Origin: Leishmania martiniquensis
Lineage: Eukaryota; Euglenozoa; Kinetoplastea; Trypanosomatida; Trypanosomatidae
Length of the DNA stretch: 64,000 nt
Assembly (NCBI RefSeq): GCF_017916325.1
Contig: NC_090150.1
Location: forward strand, 492,936 to 556,935
Direction of reading: 5' to 3'
Positions within the stretch are counted from its first letter, which is position 1, and every line of letters begins with the position of its first letter. The notes below the pieces were generated by a model. That model saw only the letters and a program-made list of their open reading frames with translations, searched no databases and was not told the DNA's origin. A program made the position numbers and the translations under genes. This document shows, one piece after another, positions 38,524-49,400 of this stretch.

Positions 38524-40026
38524 TTAATGGCGCTCGCGGAGTGTCTGTGTCATGATGCTCAGAACAGTGCCGATCGTGCCACCGACGAGGATGGAGATGC
38601 CCATCAGCGTACCGGCAACGAAGCGCTTGCCGTCATTGTCGATGCCCCGCGACTGCGGGCCCAGCACTAGCGCCATCGAGCCCACGTAGCCGTTCGAGAA
38701 GCCGAAGATGACCTCCATCACGTAGCCGAACGCCTCGCTCGGGATGTAGTGGTACGAGTGCAGTAGCAGCAGCGGCACGAAGATGACGCGCGCAAAGGAC
38801 GCGGCCACGATGATCCAGCGCTGCCCATACGTCCGCGGCCACATGAACTTCAGCGACGGAGAGAAGCGGCCAAGCACATCGAACACGTTGAAGATGAACA
38901 CAGCGATCGTCGCAAACCACTTCGAGTTGGGGAACATTCCAACAGCGATGCCGGGGAAGAGGAACAGCGTGATGAGGAAGTCAAAGGCGCAGGCGACGAA
39001 CATCCACCTGATGCACCACAGCGTGCTGAAGACGGAGGTGGCCAGGAGGATCTCGTTGCTCGTCGGGCTCTCCACCTCGCTCGGCCACGCGTCCGTTCCC
39101 ACCGCGCCCTGGCAGTCGTCGAGATCATCATGCTCCTCAGCTGGGTCCTCTGTCTTGGCTGTCACCTGCACCTTGCCCATGGCTGGCTCCTCCACCGCAG
39201 AGGGGTTACCACCCTTCTTGCCCTCGAGCGGGCGCTCGTCAGAGTGGCGGCACCCCCCCGCCGTCAGAGTGCCGGCGTCCACTTTGCTCTTCGAAGCGCC
39301 GAGATCGCCGAAGTGGTCCTGGGCAAAGCTGTTGAAGCGCAGCAGGAGCAGCGCAACGAAGGTCAAAGCCTGGATGCCAACATCGAGGCCGTAGTAGATC
39401 TTCGACTGCTTCCTCACGCCCTCGTACGTGTCGGGCAGCGCAGACTTCACCATGATCTGCAGCAGCGACGTCAGGACGCCAGACATGCCGACACCTCCCA
39501 TCATCGTCGACGTGAAGCTCGAGGGGAAGGCGCCGAACATGCCGTACGTCGTGGACTCGAAGATACTCTTGCCAAAGCCACCAATGAAGGAGGCGCAGCA
39601 GATCGTCGCCACGGCGCCGTTTTCGCTCGTACCATGCGCAGGCACGACCATCAGCACCATGATCTCTACGATCAGGATGATGAGGCCGCCAAGCAATCGC
39701 ACCTTCATCGGAATGCGGCGGAACGAGCTGAGCAGCGTCAGCGGCTCCATGACCAGGCTCGTCACGATACTGATGAGGTTGTAGTAGGTCATGACGTTGT
39801 TCCAGAAGTTTGTGTTCAGCGGAACCGCGTCTGGTTGCCGCATGGCGTAGCGGTAGTACGTCGTGATATATCCCGGCGCGGAGAAGACAGCGTTGATAGG
39901 CATCATCATGGACACACCGCACATGAACGCGACGACGTACACATAGAACTCGCTCGCGGTCATCTGGTACCACTTGCGCATCGGGCCCTGTGGCTGGTAA
40001 TCAGGTGCAACCTCACGGCGCGCCAT
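38524..40026 (-). CDS. NT1: Nucleoside transporter NT1 (equilibrative nucleoside transporter family)
   Basis: A 500-aa polytopic membrane protein with the usual length and topology of the SLC29/ENT family: a short N-terminus, about six hydrophobic segments, a large hydrophilic loop (about 245-325, Lys/Asp/Glu-rich), then about five more segments. Diagnostic stretches include MPINAVFSAPGYI, FIGGFGKSIFESTTYG, GMFGAFPSSFTSTMMGG, and RWMFVACAFDFLITLFLFPG after the loop. By memory it matches Leishmania donovani NT1, the plasma-membrane carrier for adenosine and pyrimidine nucleosides. These parasites cannot make purines de novo, so this is a key salvage step. Only one copy is present here, whereas L. 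donovani has a tandem pair. A short pyrimidine stretch ending in AG at 40064-40063 is a possible splice acceptor. Confidence 0.96.
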   Translation of the reverse strand: MARREVAPDYQPQGPMRKWYQMTASEFYVYVVAFMCGVSMMMPINAVFSAPGYITTYYRYAMRQPDAVPLNTNFWNNVMTYYNLISIVTSLVMEPLTLLSSFRRIPMKVRLLGGLIILIVEIMVLMVVPAHGTSENGAVATICCASFIGGFGKSIFESTTYGMFGAFPSSFTSTMMGGVGMSGVLTSLLQIMVKSALPDTYEGVRKQSKIYYGLDVGIQALTFVALLLLRFNSFAQDHFGDLGASKSKVDAGTLTAGGCRHSDERPLEGKKGGNPSAVEEPAMGKVQVTAKTEDPAEEHDDLDDCQGAVGTDAWPSEVESPTSNEILLATSVFSTLWCIRWMFVACAFDFLITLFLFPGIAVGMFPNSKWFATIAVFIFNVFDVLGRFSPSLKFMWPRTYGQRWIIVAASFARVIFVPLLLLHSYHYIPSEAFGYVMEVIFGFSNGYVGSMALVLGPQSRGIDNDGKRFVAGTLMGISILVGGTIGTVLSIMTQTLRERH

Positions 40027-40911
40027 GGCGGGCTATTGTAATCGAATGAAGTATGCCTGCAACTGGGGTAGAGACGGGTGCGTCCGGGTGGGCGGGGGAT
40101 CGAGAAGAGGTGTGCGGGAGTAACGGAACGCCTTACAGAAAGCAGAAGGTGAAGGAGGCCCGGTGCTATGAGAGGCTGAGGACGTCAAGGGGAGGAGGCG
40201 TTGCGCGTTTGGAGGGGTGTAGCCGTAGAGGCGGTGGAGTTGATGATGGAGATGTGCCGTCGTGGAGGGTGAAGAAGCCGATGGGAGATGGCAGCCGCGG
40301 TGGGGGAGTGGGGCGGAGGGGGGAGCGATACGAGGGACGCAGAGGGGGTAAAAGGGGAGTGGGTACGGATCCGTGTTCGGCAGTGGACACGCACACATCT
40401 GGTGGGCTGCCGTTTTTGTTTGGGATGTACGCAACCCTCTCTGTAAGTCCGCGCTGGCCACCAAAGGTGGCGCCGAACGTGTGCGGATGTGTATGGGTTA
40501 CGCATCGCGACGAGGCACCGCTGTGGGAGGGGGGTAGGAGGCCGTCCCGCGGCTGATGTCATGTGTGCGGTGTATTGAGCTTTTCGTTGGCACAGACATT
40601 AGGAGCGAAGGCAGAGCGGCTGCACGAGAGAGAGAGCAGAGGGCAGAGGGCGCGGGGCAGGAAAGAGGCACACATGGGAGATGGAGGAGGAGCGCCGAAG
40701 TGTGCACTCCCCGTGCGGCGGCCGCCCCCAACCCCCTCTCCTCCTTAGCACGAGCAGGCGCAGGTACGGGTGCTGATCTCTCTTCTGCCGCCCGTGGTAC
40801 GTTGAATGTACGGCAGCACCGTCACGCACCCACACATCTTATCGCAACTCCCCGCGCGGCTCTCTTTGGACCCCTCCATTCCATTCCGCTGCAGATTTCC
40901 CCCGCTCTGAG
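40027..40911. other. Intergenic spacer between NT1 and UFC1
   Basis: No supported gene. The left two thirds are pyrimidine-rich on the coding strand (complement of about 40230-40350), typical for the processing region upstream of NT1. No second NT1 copy or remnant is visible. Confidence 0.55.
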
Positions 40912-41427
40912 TCACTCGGAAGTAGCGGTCACGGCTGCTGCGCTGGCGGGCTTCAGATAGCCTTCCTCTACAATAGCGGGCACCTCGATCGACAGCCACG
41001 GCCCAAGTCCAAGAGCGAGGACATGGCTGATGCCGAAGTACGGTACATTGCGTGCCCACAACGGGAAGAAGTGCGTTGTCATGCAGATTTTACCGCCCCT
41101 GTACATTTTCACGGTCTTGCCCTCCAACGCCGGCAGCGCTATCTCCGGCGGTGCCTGCGGGTACGTGACTGGGATGTCGAAGTTCATTTCGAACTCGTAC
41201 TTTTCGTTGCGGTAAAACGTCCAGCAGGTGCCGTACCAGCGCGTCCCCTGAGGATTGCTCTCCAGCTGAAACCAATGCGTGTCGCTCGCTTTGTTATGCT
41301 CCACATAGGCGATGAGAGAGGCGTATTCCTCTTTGAGCCGCGCCGTCCACTTGTCGCCGTCTCGGGGGCCAGCCTTCGTCTTCAGCAGTGGAATGCGCGA
41401 GACGCTCTCCCGCACTGCTGGCTCCAT
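40912..41427 (-). CDS. UFC1: UFM1-conjugating enzyme (E2) UFC1
   Basis: A 171-aa protein, close to the human UFC1 length of 167. I start it at [11 protein letters not shown], which matches the UFC1 N-terminus; the frame is open for 43 further codons upstream. Diagnostic features are [22 protein letters not shown], the catalytic loop YRGGKICMT with Cys115 (human Cys116), HFFPLWARN and [12 protein letters not shown]1 accepts UFM1 from the E1 UBA5 and passes it to substrates through the UFL1 ligase. A UFM1 pathway has been described in Leishmania with a mitochondrial link. The tail (about 8 residues after the last conserved helix) is Ala-rich. High confidence. Confidence 0.96.
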   Translation of the reverse strand: MEPAVRESVSRIPLLKTKAGPRDGDKWTARLKEEYASLIAYVEHNKASDTHWFQLESNPQGTRWYGTCWTFYRNEKYEFEMNFDIPVTYPQAPPEIALPALEGKTVKMYRGGKICMTTHFFPLWARNVPYFGISHVLALGLGPWLSIEVPAIVEEGYLKPASAAAVTATSE

Positions 41428-42087
41428 CCGTCGTCGCTTCTCGCCGCCGTTCAAGGTGAGGAGCCGCGGTGATAGTCGTCTCAGCACTTCTGTTGAGAAG
41501 GCGAAAGAAAATGTTTTGGTGAACGGTGACCACCGACACGAAGAGCTCACGCACACAGAGACAAGCGAACAAGCAGGCAGACAGAGTGTAAAATATTTTT
41601 GCGAGAGCAGATGTGTGGGTGTGCGAGTGAAGAAAGGGGAGGGGAGAAGAGGGGGGCAGGGCCGCTCTTACCAAGAGTAGAGCGCATGGCGAAGAGGGAA
41701 AAAGGGCGCGAGGATGGAGAGTGGAATGCCACAGATGAAGCGAGGCGAGGGAGGAAGGGGGGCCTCGCAGCATGAGAGGCCGATAGATGCATGATGGGAG
41801 GGATGGTCGCTACTCCCTATTGAAGGGCCGAGCAACGACATCGCCCCCCCCTCCTCAGACAATGTCTGCAGCATACAAGCCTTTGGTGGCGCGCGCGTCG
41901 GATGCACCTGCGGTGCTCTTCTGTTTTGGGACGCGCCCTCTGTGGGAGGCGGCCTGCCTCTCCTCCCTCCTCCACATTTTCCTCCTCAGGCACCCCCGCA
42001 GGGGCACCCCTGACAGAGATAGAGACTTGCCCACTTCCATTCACAACCACCGAGGAGGGTCTGGGGTGGGGCCTGCGAAGCCGCTCG
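41428..42087. other. Intergenic spacer between UFC1 and the SET-domain gene
   Basis: No supported gene. Purine-rich + strand stretches (about 41634-41660 and 41740-41760) give coding-strand pyrimidine tracts; the rest should be the SET gene's 3' UTR. Confidence 0.55.
41490..41512 (-). promoter_or_regulatory. Candidate spliced-leader acceptor for UFC1
   Basis: Minus strand: a T/C-rich stretch (TTTTCTTTCGCCTTCTC) runs into AACAG with AG at 41491-41490, leaving a 5' UTR of about 62 nt before the ATG at 41427. Confidence 0.5.
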
Positions 42088-43287
42088 CTATTCTTTGCGG
42101 CGCGAGGCATGGTCATTCAGGCTGGGATTAAGCTCCCAGTCACGCTGGGTGACGCCCTGCTTCGCAGCTTGAAACAGCTTCTCCAGCCGCGCCACCTCCT
42201 TGGTCTCCCGCCGCTGCTGCTCCCGCCGCTCCTCCGACTCCGCCCGGAACATGCCCCGTGTTTTTACGACGTGCTCGTCAACGGCATCGTGCTCGACAAT
42301 CGAGATGAGGTCGAACGGCAAAAAGCCGTAGCGGAAGAGTGCGCTCGCCCGGTCAAGCGCAAAGTTGTAGTGCCGACACAGCTCTTGCCCCGGCAACACC
42401 TCGCGCAGCGTGAAGAGAGTGATGGCCCCCTCGCCATTGAGTACGGGCGAGGGACCGATGCGAGTGGCGCAGTTTGGACGGTTACTGTGATTGACGAGGT
42501 CCAAGTAGGGCACCAGGGCCAACTCCGCCGGTTCCGGTATTTTCCTCAGCCGTCGCCATCGACGCTTGAGTCGCCTGAGAAAGAGCTTGTCGCTGTAGTA
42601 GTCGGCCGGTGGCACATGCTCAGCCCTCGCCAGTACCAGCCGCGTGATGCGCTGGAAGTGCTCAAGCTTAAAGGGCGGGTTGACGGCATTGTGGATGGCC
42701 GTGAGGGCAATGTGATATTTTTTCGTCATCTCTTCGTAGCTCGTGCGCTGCCACGAGTCGAGGGCCATGCCGTACATGCCAAACACAAACTCTGCGTTGA
42801 AGTCTTCGTCGTCCAGCATGCGAGCGTACGGCGTGGCGCCGGAGCGCAGCAGGTCCGTCATGCGACTCAGCTCCACGGCTGAGCTGGCGCGCGTGATGTT
42901 GGGTATCGCAGCAATCATGGCGCTCATATGCAGCCCCAGGTAGAACTGTGGGGCCATCATGCGAAACTCATCATCCGCGATGGCGTCGCGCACCTGCGCC
43001 AGCGTCACGTGCGGTAGCGCATTCGGCTTGGTCGCGATGCTCGACACGGTTAAGAGTCTAGAAAGAGGAATGGTGGCGAGTGGCGCGTTGGCCGGCAGCG
43101 GGGCGCTGCGGGAGTGCGATAGAAACACGCCGCGATGCTGCGATGAGCGAGTGCCGATAAAGGTCTCCTCGTGCAGATGCGCGCCGAAGAACGTCTTACA
43201 GCAGTGAAAGAAATCGCCAGGGAGTGACGAGGAGGGCCCGTAGAGCACCTTGCCGAAGCAGCGCGAGATGCCGGTGCGCCGCAGCAT
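42088..43287 (-). CDS. SET-domain protein, RuBisCO-LSMT/SETD-like
   Basis: A 399-aa protein. The SET fold starts at about residue 55 with HRGVFLSHS and ends near 330. In between is the interrupted helical insert typical of the LSMT/SETD3/4/6 class (about 100-225), then the core LVPYLDLVNHSNRPNC, which contains the NHS cofactor-binding motif. LREVLPGQELCRHYNF supplies the catalytic Tyr region and YGFLPFD closes the domain. It should transfer methyl groups from S-adenosylmethionine to Lys or His of a non-histone protein; the substrate is unknown. The N-terminus (MLRRTGISRCFGKVLYG) is basic, lacks acidic residues and could direct it to the mitochondrion. The C-terminal 60 residues are highly charged and helical. 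Confidence 0.88.
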   Translation of the reverse strand: MLRRTGISRCFGKVLYGPSSSLPGDFFHCCKTFFGAHLHEETFIGTRSSQHRGVFLSHSRSAPLPANAPLATIPLSRLLTVSSIATKPNALPHVTLAQVRDAIADDEFRMMAPQFYLGLHMSAMIAAIPNITRASSAVELSRMTDLLRSGATPYARMLDDEDFNAEFVFGMYGMALDSWQRTSYEEMTKKYHIALTAIHNAVNPPFKLEHFQRITRLVLARAEHVPPADYYSDKLFLRRLKRRWRRLRKIPEPAELALVPYLDLVNHSNRPNCATRIGPSPVLNGEGAITLFTLREVLPGQELCRHYNFALDRASALFRYGFLPFDLISIVEHDAVDEHVVKTRGMFRAESEERREQQRRETKEVARLEKLFQAAKQGVTQRDWELNPSLNDHASRRKE

Positions 43288-44268
43288 TGGCTCTAGAGCA
43301 GGAGGAGGGAGGAGAAGGAGGGGGTGGGGTGAGGCAGGTATACTTGATGGGGGTCAGGTGAGGAGAGGGGCGCTCCGTCCCCAAGAGGCCGACTCAATCC
43401 ACGAGTCGTGCAGTACGCAGAAGCTGATAGAGGTTTGTATGGAGGCGTGAAAGAGCAGAGAGAAAAAGGGGATAGGGGACGGGTCTCCGTGCACGCCTCC
43501 CTTCCTGCCAGCCTACCTCTGCGTCTTCGCCTCAGTAGTGGTTGTGAGAAGCTATTGCGGTCATAGGAGAGCGGTGCGACGACACGGCCGAGTTACACGA
43601 TTTCCTTTGCTATTGGTGTCGGTGGTGGCCGAGGACGAGTGGGGAGGGGGCGTGGGGACCTGAGCCGAAACACGGAGGAACGCAGCACGAGACAGGCGCG
43701 ACGCAGACGCCAAAGAGGGAGAGGGTAAGCCATCTGACGAAAGGGAAGAGAGAGAGAGAGAGACAGGCAAGGCAGACGGGGTAAGGCGATCTCACTCCCT
43801 CCATCCTTCCCCTTCCACACACGTGCCGTGGCCACCGCATTTTGTCCGCGGGCGAGAAGACGTCGAGGAGGACAGAGAATGGGAAGAGGGCAGGCGGAGT
43901 ACCCGACACAATGCGTTACGGCCCTTGAATGGATAAGGACGACGACGGAGAAAAGCAGTGCTTGGCGGGGCGTCAACGATGCAGCGTCGACACACGCGCC
44001 GCGCTTCCGTTCTGAGAGGCGAGCGAGCGAGGGAGGGAGAGGGCATAGGAGTGGTGGTGTTATGGCGCTGCCCCCCGCCCTCCCCTCTTTAATCGACCCT
44101 GACAGCTCCCCTCTCAGCGCCCCGACGCGCTCCCCCCACCCCTCGAGTCTGGAGCTAGGCCTCGAAGCGGCTGCCTGCGGGGCGAGACCGGTTGGGCTTT
44201 CGCTGTTCGCAGAAGGGTGTGCAGAGGACGGTGAGGGGCGGCCTTGTAAGCTGACCTTCGCCCCCGCT
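43288..44268. other. Intergenic spacer between the SET-domain gene and the zinc-finger gene
   Basis: No supported gene in about 1 kb. It contains (GA)n at about 43748-43762 and pyrimidine-rich coding-strand stretches, including the one next to the SET gene start. Confidence 0.55.
43293..43336 (-). promoter_or_regulatory. Candidate spliced-leader acceptor for the SET-domain gene
   Basis: Minus strand: a long C/T tract (complement of 43300-43330) followed by GCTCTAG, AG at 43294-43293, only a few bases before the ATG. Such a short leader would be unusual, so a downstream ATG or another AG is possible. Confidence 0.35.
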
Positions 44269-45711
44269 TCAGGGCTTGCACGTTGCCTCGTACGTCCCAA
44301 ATGCCTCTAGCGTCGGTAGCCTCTTCTTCACGAGGCCTGCCTGCACCATTTTATCAAGAGCGCTTGGCTGGGTGGAATACAGGTCGCGCAGGTCACGGGC
44401 CATGGGGCGGTAGGAGTACTGCATAGGCGGTGGCACCACGTCGCCGGCCTTCGCGATCGCGCTCTGCTGCAGCTTCCGCCGCTCGAGGCCGAAGGAGAGC
44501 CAGACAGGCTCGGCACGCACCATGTACTCGCAGAGACGCGTCTCAACAATAGCCACCACAAGCCCCTTCAGGCACAGCTCGCCGAGGGTGATGATGTGCG
44601 GCGGGAACGTAAAGCCAGCCGGGTGCTCCTGCTCGGGCAACAGCAGCCACCGCAACTGCCCGAGGAGCTGACGCACAAAGGCTGTCTTGCGCGAGAAGGC
44701 TTCCTCCTCTGACTTCTCCTGCAGCTTAGCGGCCCGTGCAGCTCGCAGCTGCGCCAGCCGATTCACAGAGCCGCTGCCGCCGCCTGTGGTTCCTGCAGCG
44801 TCCGCCGCGCCGTCGGAGGCGACGGCAGACGCCGACGACGAGGCTGCCGACAAGGATGCGAGCAGGTCATTTTGGTAGCCGCGCGACGCGGAGGAGCTTG
44901 TCGCGACGCCACCCAGCCCCATCGCAGCCGGCGAGCTGGGCCCGTACTGCTCCCGCAGCGCCACCTTGTCGAGCGTGTACATCCCGCACATGTCGTACAC
45001 CGTCTCCATATTGTAACTACACGACATAAAATCAAGCAGGTTCGAGTAGTCCTGTATGAGGCCGTTTGGAAAGAGCCGCAGAAACGGTCCCATCAGGCAT
45101 TCATGGAGGACCAGCGCTCCTTGATGGTCGAGCCCGCGCAGCCCGCCCATCATGCGGCTAAGATATGTGTCACGACTGCTACCGAAGTGCACCATGCCCG
45201 CCTCTTCCAGTTTGACGAGGATCGCATACAGCTCTGTGCGACCCTCTCTGTCCATCTTGGAGAAGAGCGCGTGATACGGCTCCAGACTCTCGACTCCGAG
45301 GTGTGCCATGAATGTCGACAGCACTGCCTCCGGGTTCCATCGACGTGGCCATTCGGCCAGCTGCGAATAGTGCAAGTCCAGCAGCGCGTGGTCCTTGCGG
45401 CTCTGGTGGTCTATCCAACGCGACACCGGCTCGTTGCACAGCTCGCACCACTGTGGGTTGCGAAAGACCCAGTTGCGCTTGTCGATTTGGCCGTGCATCA
45501 TCGAGTAGACCGGAACGCTGCCGCCCTCGGTCGGGTACGGAGGCGCAAGAAAGTTCGCTCTCAAAGCGGCTGTGGTGTCAGACGCGGTAACGCGTGCATT
45601 GGAGGGCATGCAGGTGGAAGCGGCCCGCAACGTCGGCGTTGTCGCGGTGGCAGCGGCGGCGGCGCGGCGGATGGGCGACCGTCTCATCAGGGGCGTACAT
45701 GACGAGGGCAT
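44269..45711 (-). CDS. Zinc-finger protein with mitochondrial-type N-terminus, function unknown
   Basis: A 480-aa protein from MPSSCTPLMRRSPIRR. The first 60 residues are rich in Arg, Ala, Ser and Thr with no acidic residues until well into the protein, as in a mitochondrial presequence. Residues about 90-125 (FRNPQWCELCNEPVSRW to HQSRKDH) form a CxxC-x12-HxxxxxH finger of the matrin/U1-like C2H2 type, which usually binds RNA. The rest is mostly helical with an Ala/Ser-rich linker at about 285-320, and I do not recognise it. A role in mitochondrial RNA or mitoribosome biogenesis is plausible. The predicted AG (45720-45719, after a C10 run) lies only 7 nt before this ATG, so translation may begin at MRRSPIRR (45687), which keeps the targeting signal. 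Confidence 0.82.
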   Translation of the reverse strand: MPSSCTPLMRRSPIRRAAAAATATTPTLRAASTCMPSNARVTASDTTAALRANFLAPPYPTEGGSVPVYSMMHGQIDKRNWVFRNPQWCELCNEPVSRWIDHQSRKDHALLDLHYSQLAEWPRRWNPEAVLSTFMAHLGVESLEPYHALFSKMDREGRTELYAILVKLEEAGMVHFGSSRDTYLSRMMGGLRGLDHQGALVLHECLMGPFLRLFPNGLIQDYSNLLDFMSCSYNMETVYDMCGMYTLDKVALREQYGPSSPAAMGLGGVATSSSASRGYQNDLLASLSAASSSASAVASDGAADAAGTTGGGSGSVNRLAQLRAARAAKLQEKSEEEAFSRKTAFVRQLLGQLRWLLLPEQEHPAGFTFPPHIITLGELCLKGLVVAIVETRLCEYMVRAEPVWLSFGLERRKLQQSAIAKAGDVVPPPMQYSYRPMARDLRDLYSTQPSALDKMVQAGLVKKRLPTLEAFGTYEATCKP

Positions 45712-46410
45712 CCGGCCTCTGCAGGGGGGGGGGCGATGAAAGAGGGGATTGAGGAAGGGCCCGCCCGCCCTTCCGCAGGTGAGTCGGGTGGTGTGTGTGT
45801 GCCTTGGAGGGGGAGGCCTTGATGTCACCACCTGCCGTGTGGGATGGGCGTGGAGGTATAGGGAGGGACTCAGTGGGTGCCGCAGTGGACTGATGAATGG
45901 GTCGCCTCCCCTTTCCCCAAGGCGCTATGCTTTTTTTTTGCTTGTGCGTGCCGTGTGTGTTGGGCAGGGGAAGGGAGAGAGGGGAGGCCCATTGGCAAGA
46001 TGCGAGGGAGGAGAGACGGTGGTGGTCGCGGCCTAGGGTGTGCCACCGCCACCGCGCACGACAAGATGCACGGTGGCAGGAAGGGAAGGATAGGTCGGGG
46101 GGACCCGGCAGTAACCGACACCGCCCTCATTGCCTACTCCCCTTTTTTTCCAAATACAACCATCCTCTGAGAAGACTGTTCCAAGGCGGCCACAGTGTCC
46201 CTACTTTGCGTGTGTGTGTGTGGGGCTGGCGTGCAAACATCGGCGCCAGCGGCGCACATCACACGCTCGTGGCGTGCGTGCAGAGCGTCGCCCGCACCTC
46301 CATCGTGCTCAAAGAAGTGCTGTACATCAGACAAGAGGAAGCCACAGGCGGAGCAGCGAAGATTAGGAGGGGGAGAGAGGTGCTCAGACGATTCTTGGAG
46401 AGCCGGCCAG
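45712..46410. other. Intergenic spacer between the zinc-finger gene and the IQ-motif gene
   Basis: No supported gene. It includes a G10 homopolymer (45724-45733, C10 on the coding strand), T-runs at about 45931-45939 and 46142-46149, and (GT)n at about 46208-46220. Confidence 0.55.
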
Positions 46411-49400
46411 CTACAGCTCGCTTGCTGAAGCGAGTCGGCCCCGTTTGCCGCGACTATGCAGCTTTGCTCGATGCAGCCGCCACACCAGCTGAAGGCTCCT
46501 GGCACAGGTGTGGCGGTACCGGCTAAAGACCTCGGCGCGGCTGGCAAAGGCAGCTAAAAAGGCCCCCGCTGTGGTGACAGCGGCATGCTGGGCGGGGGTG
46601 CAGTGCGATGCGATATACTGCGCACTTGTCGGCCTCGCAGCGACCCCAAACCACTGCGGGTGTGCTTCCTGCAGGCGCGATATGATGTGAGACGCCACTG
46701 CCTCGCCGCCGGCAAGCTTGGCACACTGCGCATCCTCCAACAGGACTGGCTGTGTGGGGAGGCCTTTGGAGCTCAGGAATTCCCCATTGTGGAGCCCGCT
46801 CACGATGGAGCGGGAAAGCCACTCGACCTCGTGAGGGTCGGCGCGCTGCCTCATCTTCAGCTCGCGCTCACGCAGCCAACGCCGCCACCGACACCCACGA
46901 CCAACTCGCTGAATGGTCTTGGACGCCTCCAATACCTGGCGCTCCCATCGCTGCTGCTGCTCGAGCCTTCGCTGTTGTTCGCGTTCCTGTTGCTGGCGCT
47001 GCCTGGCTGCCTCACCCTCACGCTGCTGGCGGATACGCTGCAAGTCACGAAGACTCACGCGCTCCAGCGGTGTCTTGTAGTCGCCATTGCGCCGCGCAGC
47101 GAGTCCGCGCTGCAAGTATGCCTCGTACACATCACCAGTGTCGTGGTTAAGGAGGCTGCGTATGATGGCGGCATCAGAGCCCTTTGCCACCTCTCGCGCC
47201 GGGGCAGCGTGCGAGAAAGCCGTGCTCGAATTCAGCAGCGACGGTGGCGAGCCACGCGTATCCCCGGAAGGGGGTGAGATCACTGAGAATTCCCCGGCCC
47301 CTCCGTCAAGGGTGCCGCTAGGCAGTTGCTTCATCCGTGACTCGGCCGCAGGCGCTGAGAGCGGCGCAGCGGTCAGGGTCAGGCGTATGGCGGCAAGTGG
47401 TGCCCGCCGCGTTACTACGGCACTGAGCACCTCCGCGTCTCGGCGGAGCCGCGCCATGTGAAGGCGTGCAAGGTGCCGTCGATAGCAACGCTGAATGCGA
47501 TGCGCGGCAGCACTCTGCCGCTCACTGTCTGTGCCGTTGTGCACAGAGAGAGGCGCGGCGGTTGCCGATTTGATGGACCCGACCGCCGCAGCGGGCTTGG
47601 CAGCCGGCGGCGCCGCTCTGGAGGCCTTCAGTGGGGAGCAACACGCCAGCCTGCACTGACCTCGACCGCTGTCTGCGGCATCCTCGTCGCTGTCCGGGGC
47701 TGCGGCGACTGCCGGTGTGATGCGAACAGCGCGCGCACAACGCACCTGCTCCGATAAAAACGCCCCCCCGGTACTCTCGAAGGCGTATGGCGCGACAGGA
47801 TGTCTACCTCGGACATGCGGTGGCGACATCGTGGTGAACGAGTCCGAGGCTTCGAAAGCTATACTATCTCCTGCGAGGGTGTCGGTAGAGCTGCTGCGCA
47901 TGGTGGGGGTCCGCTCGGCAGCCACCCGGTGCTCTGTCCACGCAGCGTACGCTGCAGCACAACGCGCCAAGGCCTCTTGGGCCCAGTGCACACACATTTG
48001 TTGCTGCAGCCGTAGCGCGGCGGCATCGCGGCGTTCCTCCTCGAGAAGATACGCCTCCTGCGCGGCGCGGCGCTGACGGCAGAGGCGAGCGGCGAGTCGC
48101 TGACGCCACCACCTCTGGATGCGCACCGCGCGCACACTGAGCGGCAGTGAGCGACCCAGCAGGTTCGGCGCCACGACCGTCCAATCCTCGATGCTAAGTA
48201 GCGCGGCGCTCGCGCGGCGCGCATCGTGCAGCTGCCGCAACACGTCGGCCACCGCTGCCGTCGACGGTCCTGCGACCGTAAAGTTGGACACCGAGGTGCT
48301 AGCAGCCCCCAGGGATAGCGGCAGCCACGGCACAACAACCTCGGCGCCGCTCACTTGCGGGGGCTGGCGCCGCGACGGTGCGGCACCGTTGAGGGCGAGC
48401 ACAACGCCCGGGGAAGCCTGCGTGCTTGTGCATGCGCCTGAGAGGAGACTCGTATCCATTGTCACCTCTCCAGTGGTGTGGCGCGCCGCGTGGCCCCGCA
48501 TCTTCGCGCTCGCCCCCGCTCCCGCTCCATCCACGCCTCCCGCGAATACATTCGGAAGGTCCGAGAACGACGGTTTCGGGCACGCAGCACTGTCCACCTT
48601 ACGCGTTGGGTGGACAAGGTCTCTTGGGAGCACGTGAGAGGCTTGTCGGAGTGCTTCGCAGACGATGCGTTGCGTTTGGCGATCACGGAGCACGCCAGTG
48701 GCGCTGCGAATGCCATGCCGCGTACGGTGCACGCCGCCGTTCACTGTGCTGTGTGATGGCGCAACGGCAGGGGTAAGCAGGCAGCGGCTGGTTTGGAAGG
48801 GAGAAACCGCCGCGGCCGCGCTCACCTTCGCAGCAGTCGTGCCTGCGCCGCACAATGCCGTTGTCGCTGCTGGCGTGCTATCCGCCATCTGCAGCATGCG
48901 TCTCCATCTCACGAGCGTCTCCTCCGAGGTACTGGGCCTGCTTTCTTCAACCGCCTCTGCCACTACGGCTGCAAGGGGGGCTGCTGCTTGCAGGCGAGGG
49001 ACTGCAGCTCGCCTGGCGGCGAGGCGAGCATGAACCAGCGCTTCGACCGCTGCATTGTATGTGTAGTGCCTCGCTGCGCCGCCTGCACCGCTGGGCCTTG
49101 CCTGCGGCGACGCTTGGGTGCTCAGGGCGACGCCCACTCGTCCCGCCGCTTCACCGTCGACCTCCTGTGCCTCCTGCACTGCGCACTCGGCCAGGGAGGT
49201 TGCTACCACGACGGGCTGCGTCGTCTCCGCAGGGCCGATCATAGCGGAGCCGCCCTCGGAACCGCCGCTGCGCGCCACTTTTTCTCCACCGAAGACCGCC
49301 TCGACGGCCGGGAATGGGCAGAGCGCAGTGGGGCCCTTCGTGGCCACTGCCTTCGGGTGCGGTAATGCGAAGGCCGGCATAGGTTGCGATGCGTTGGCGG

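Noticed and set aside
39130..40041. A 303-codon + strand frame opposite NT1
   Set aside because: Antisense shadow of the transporter; His/Arg-rich peptide with no membrane segments or known motif.
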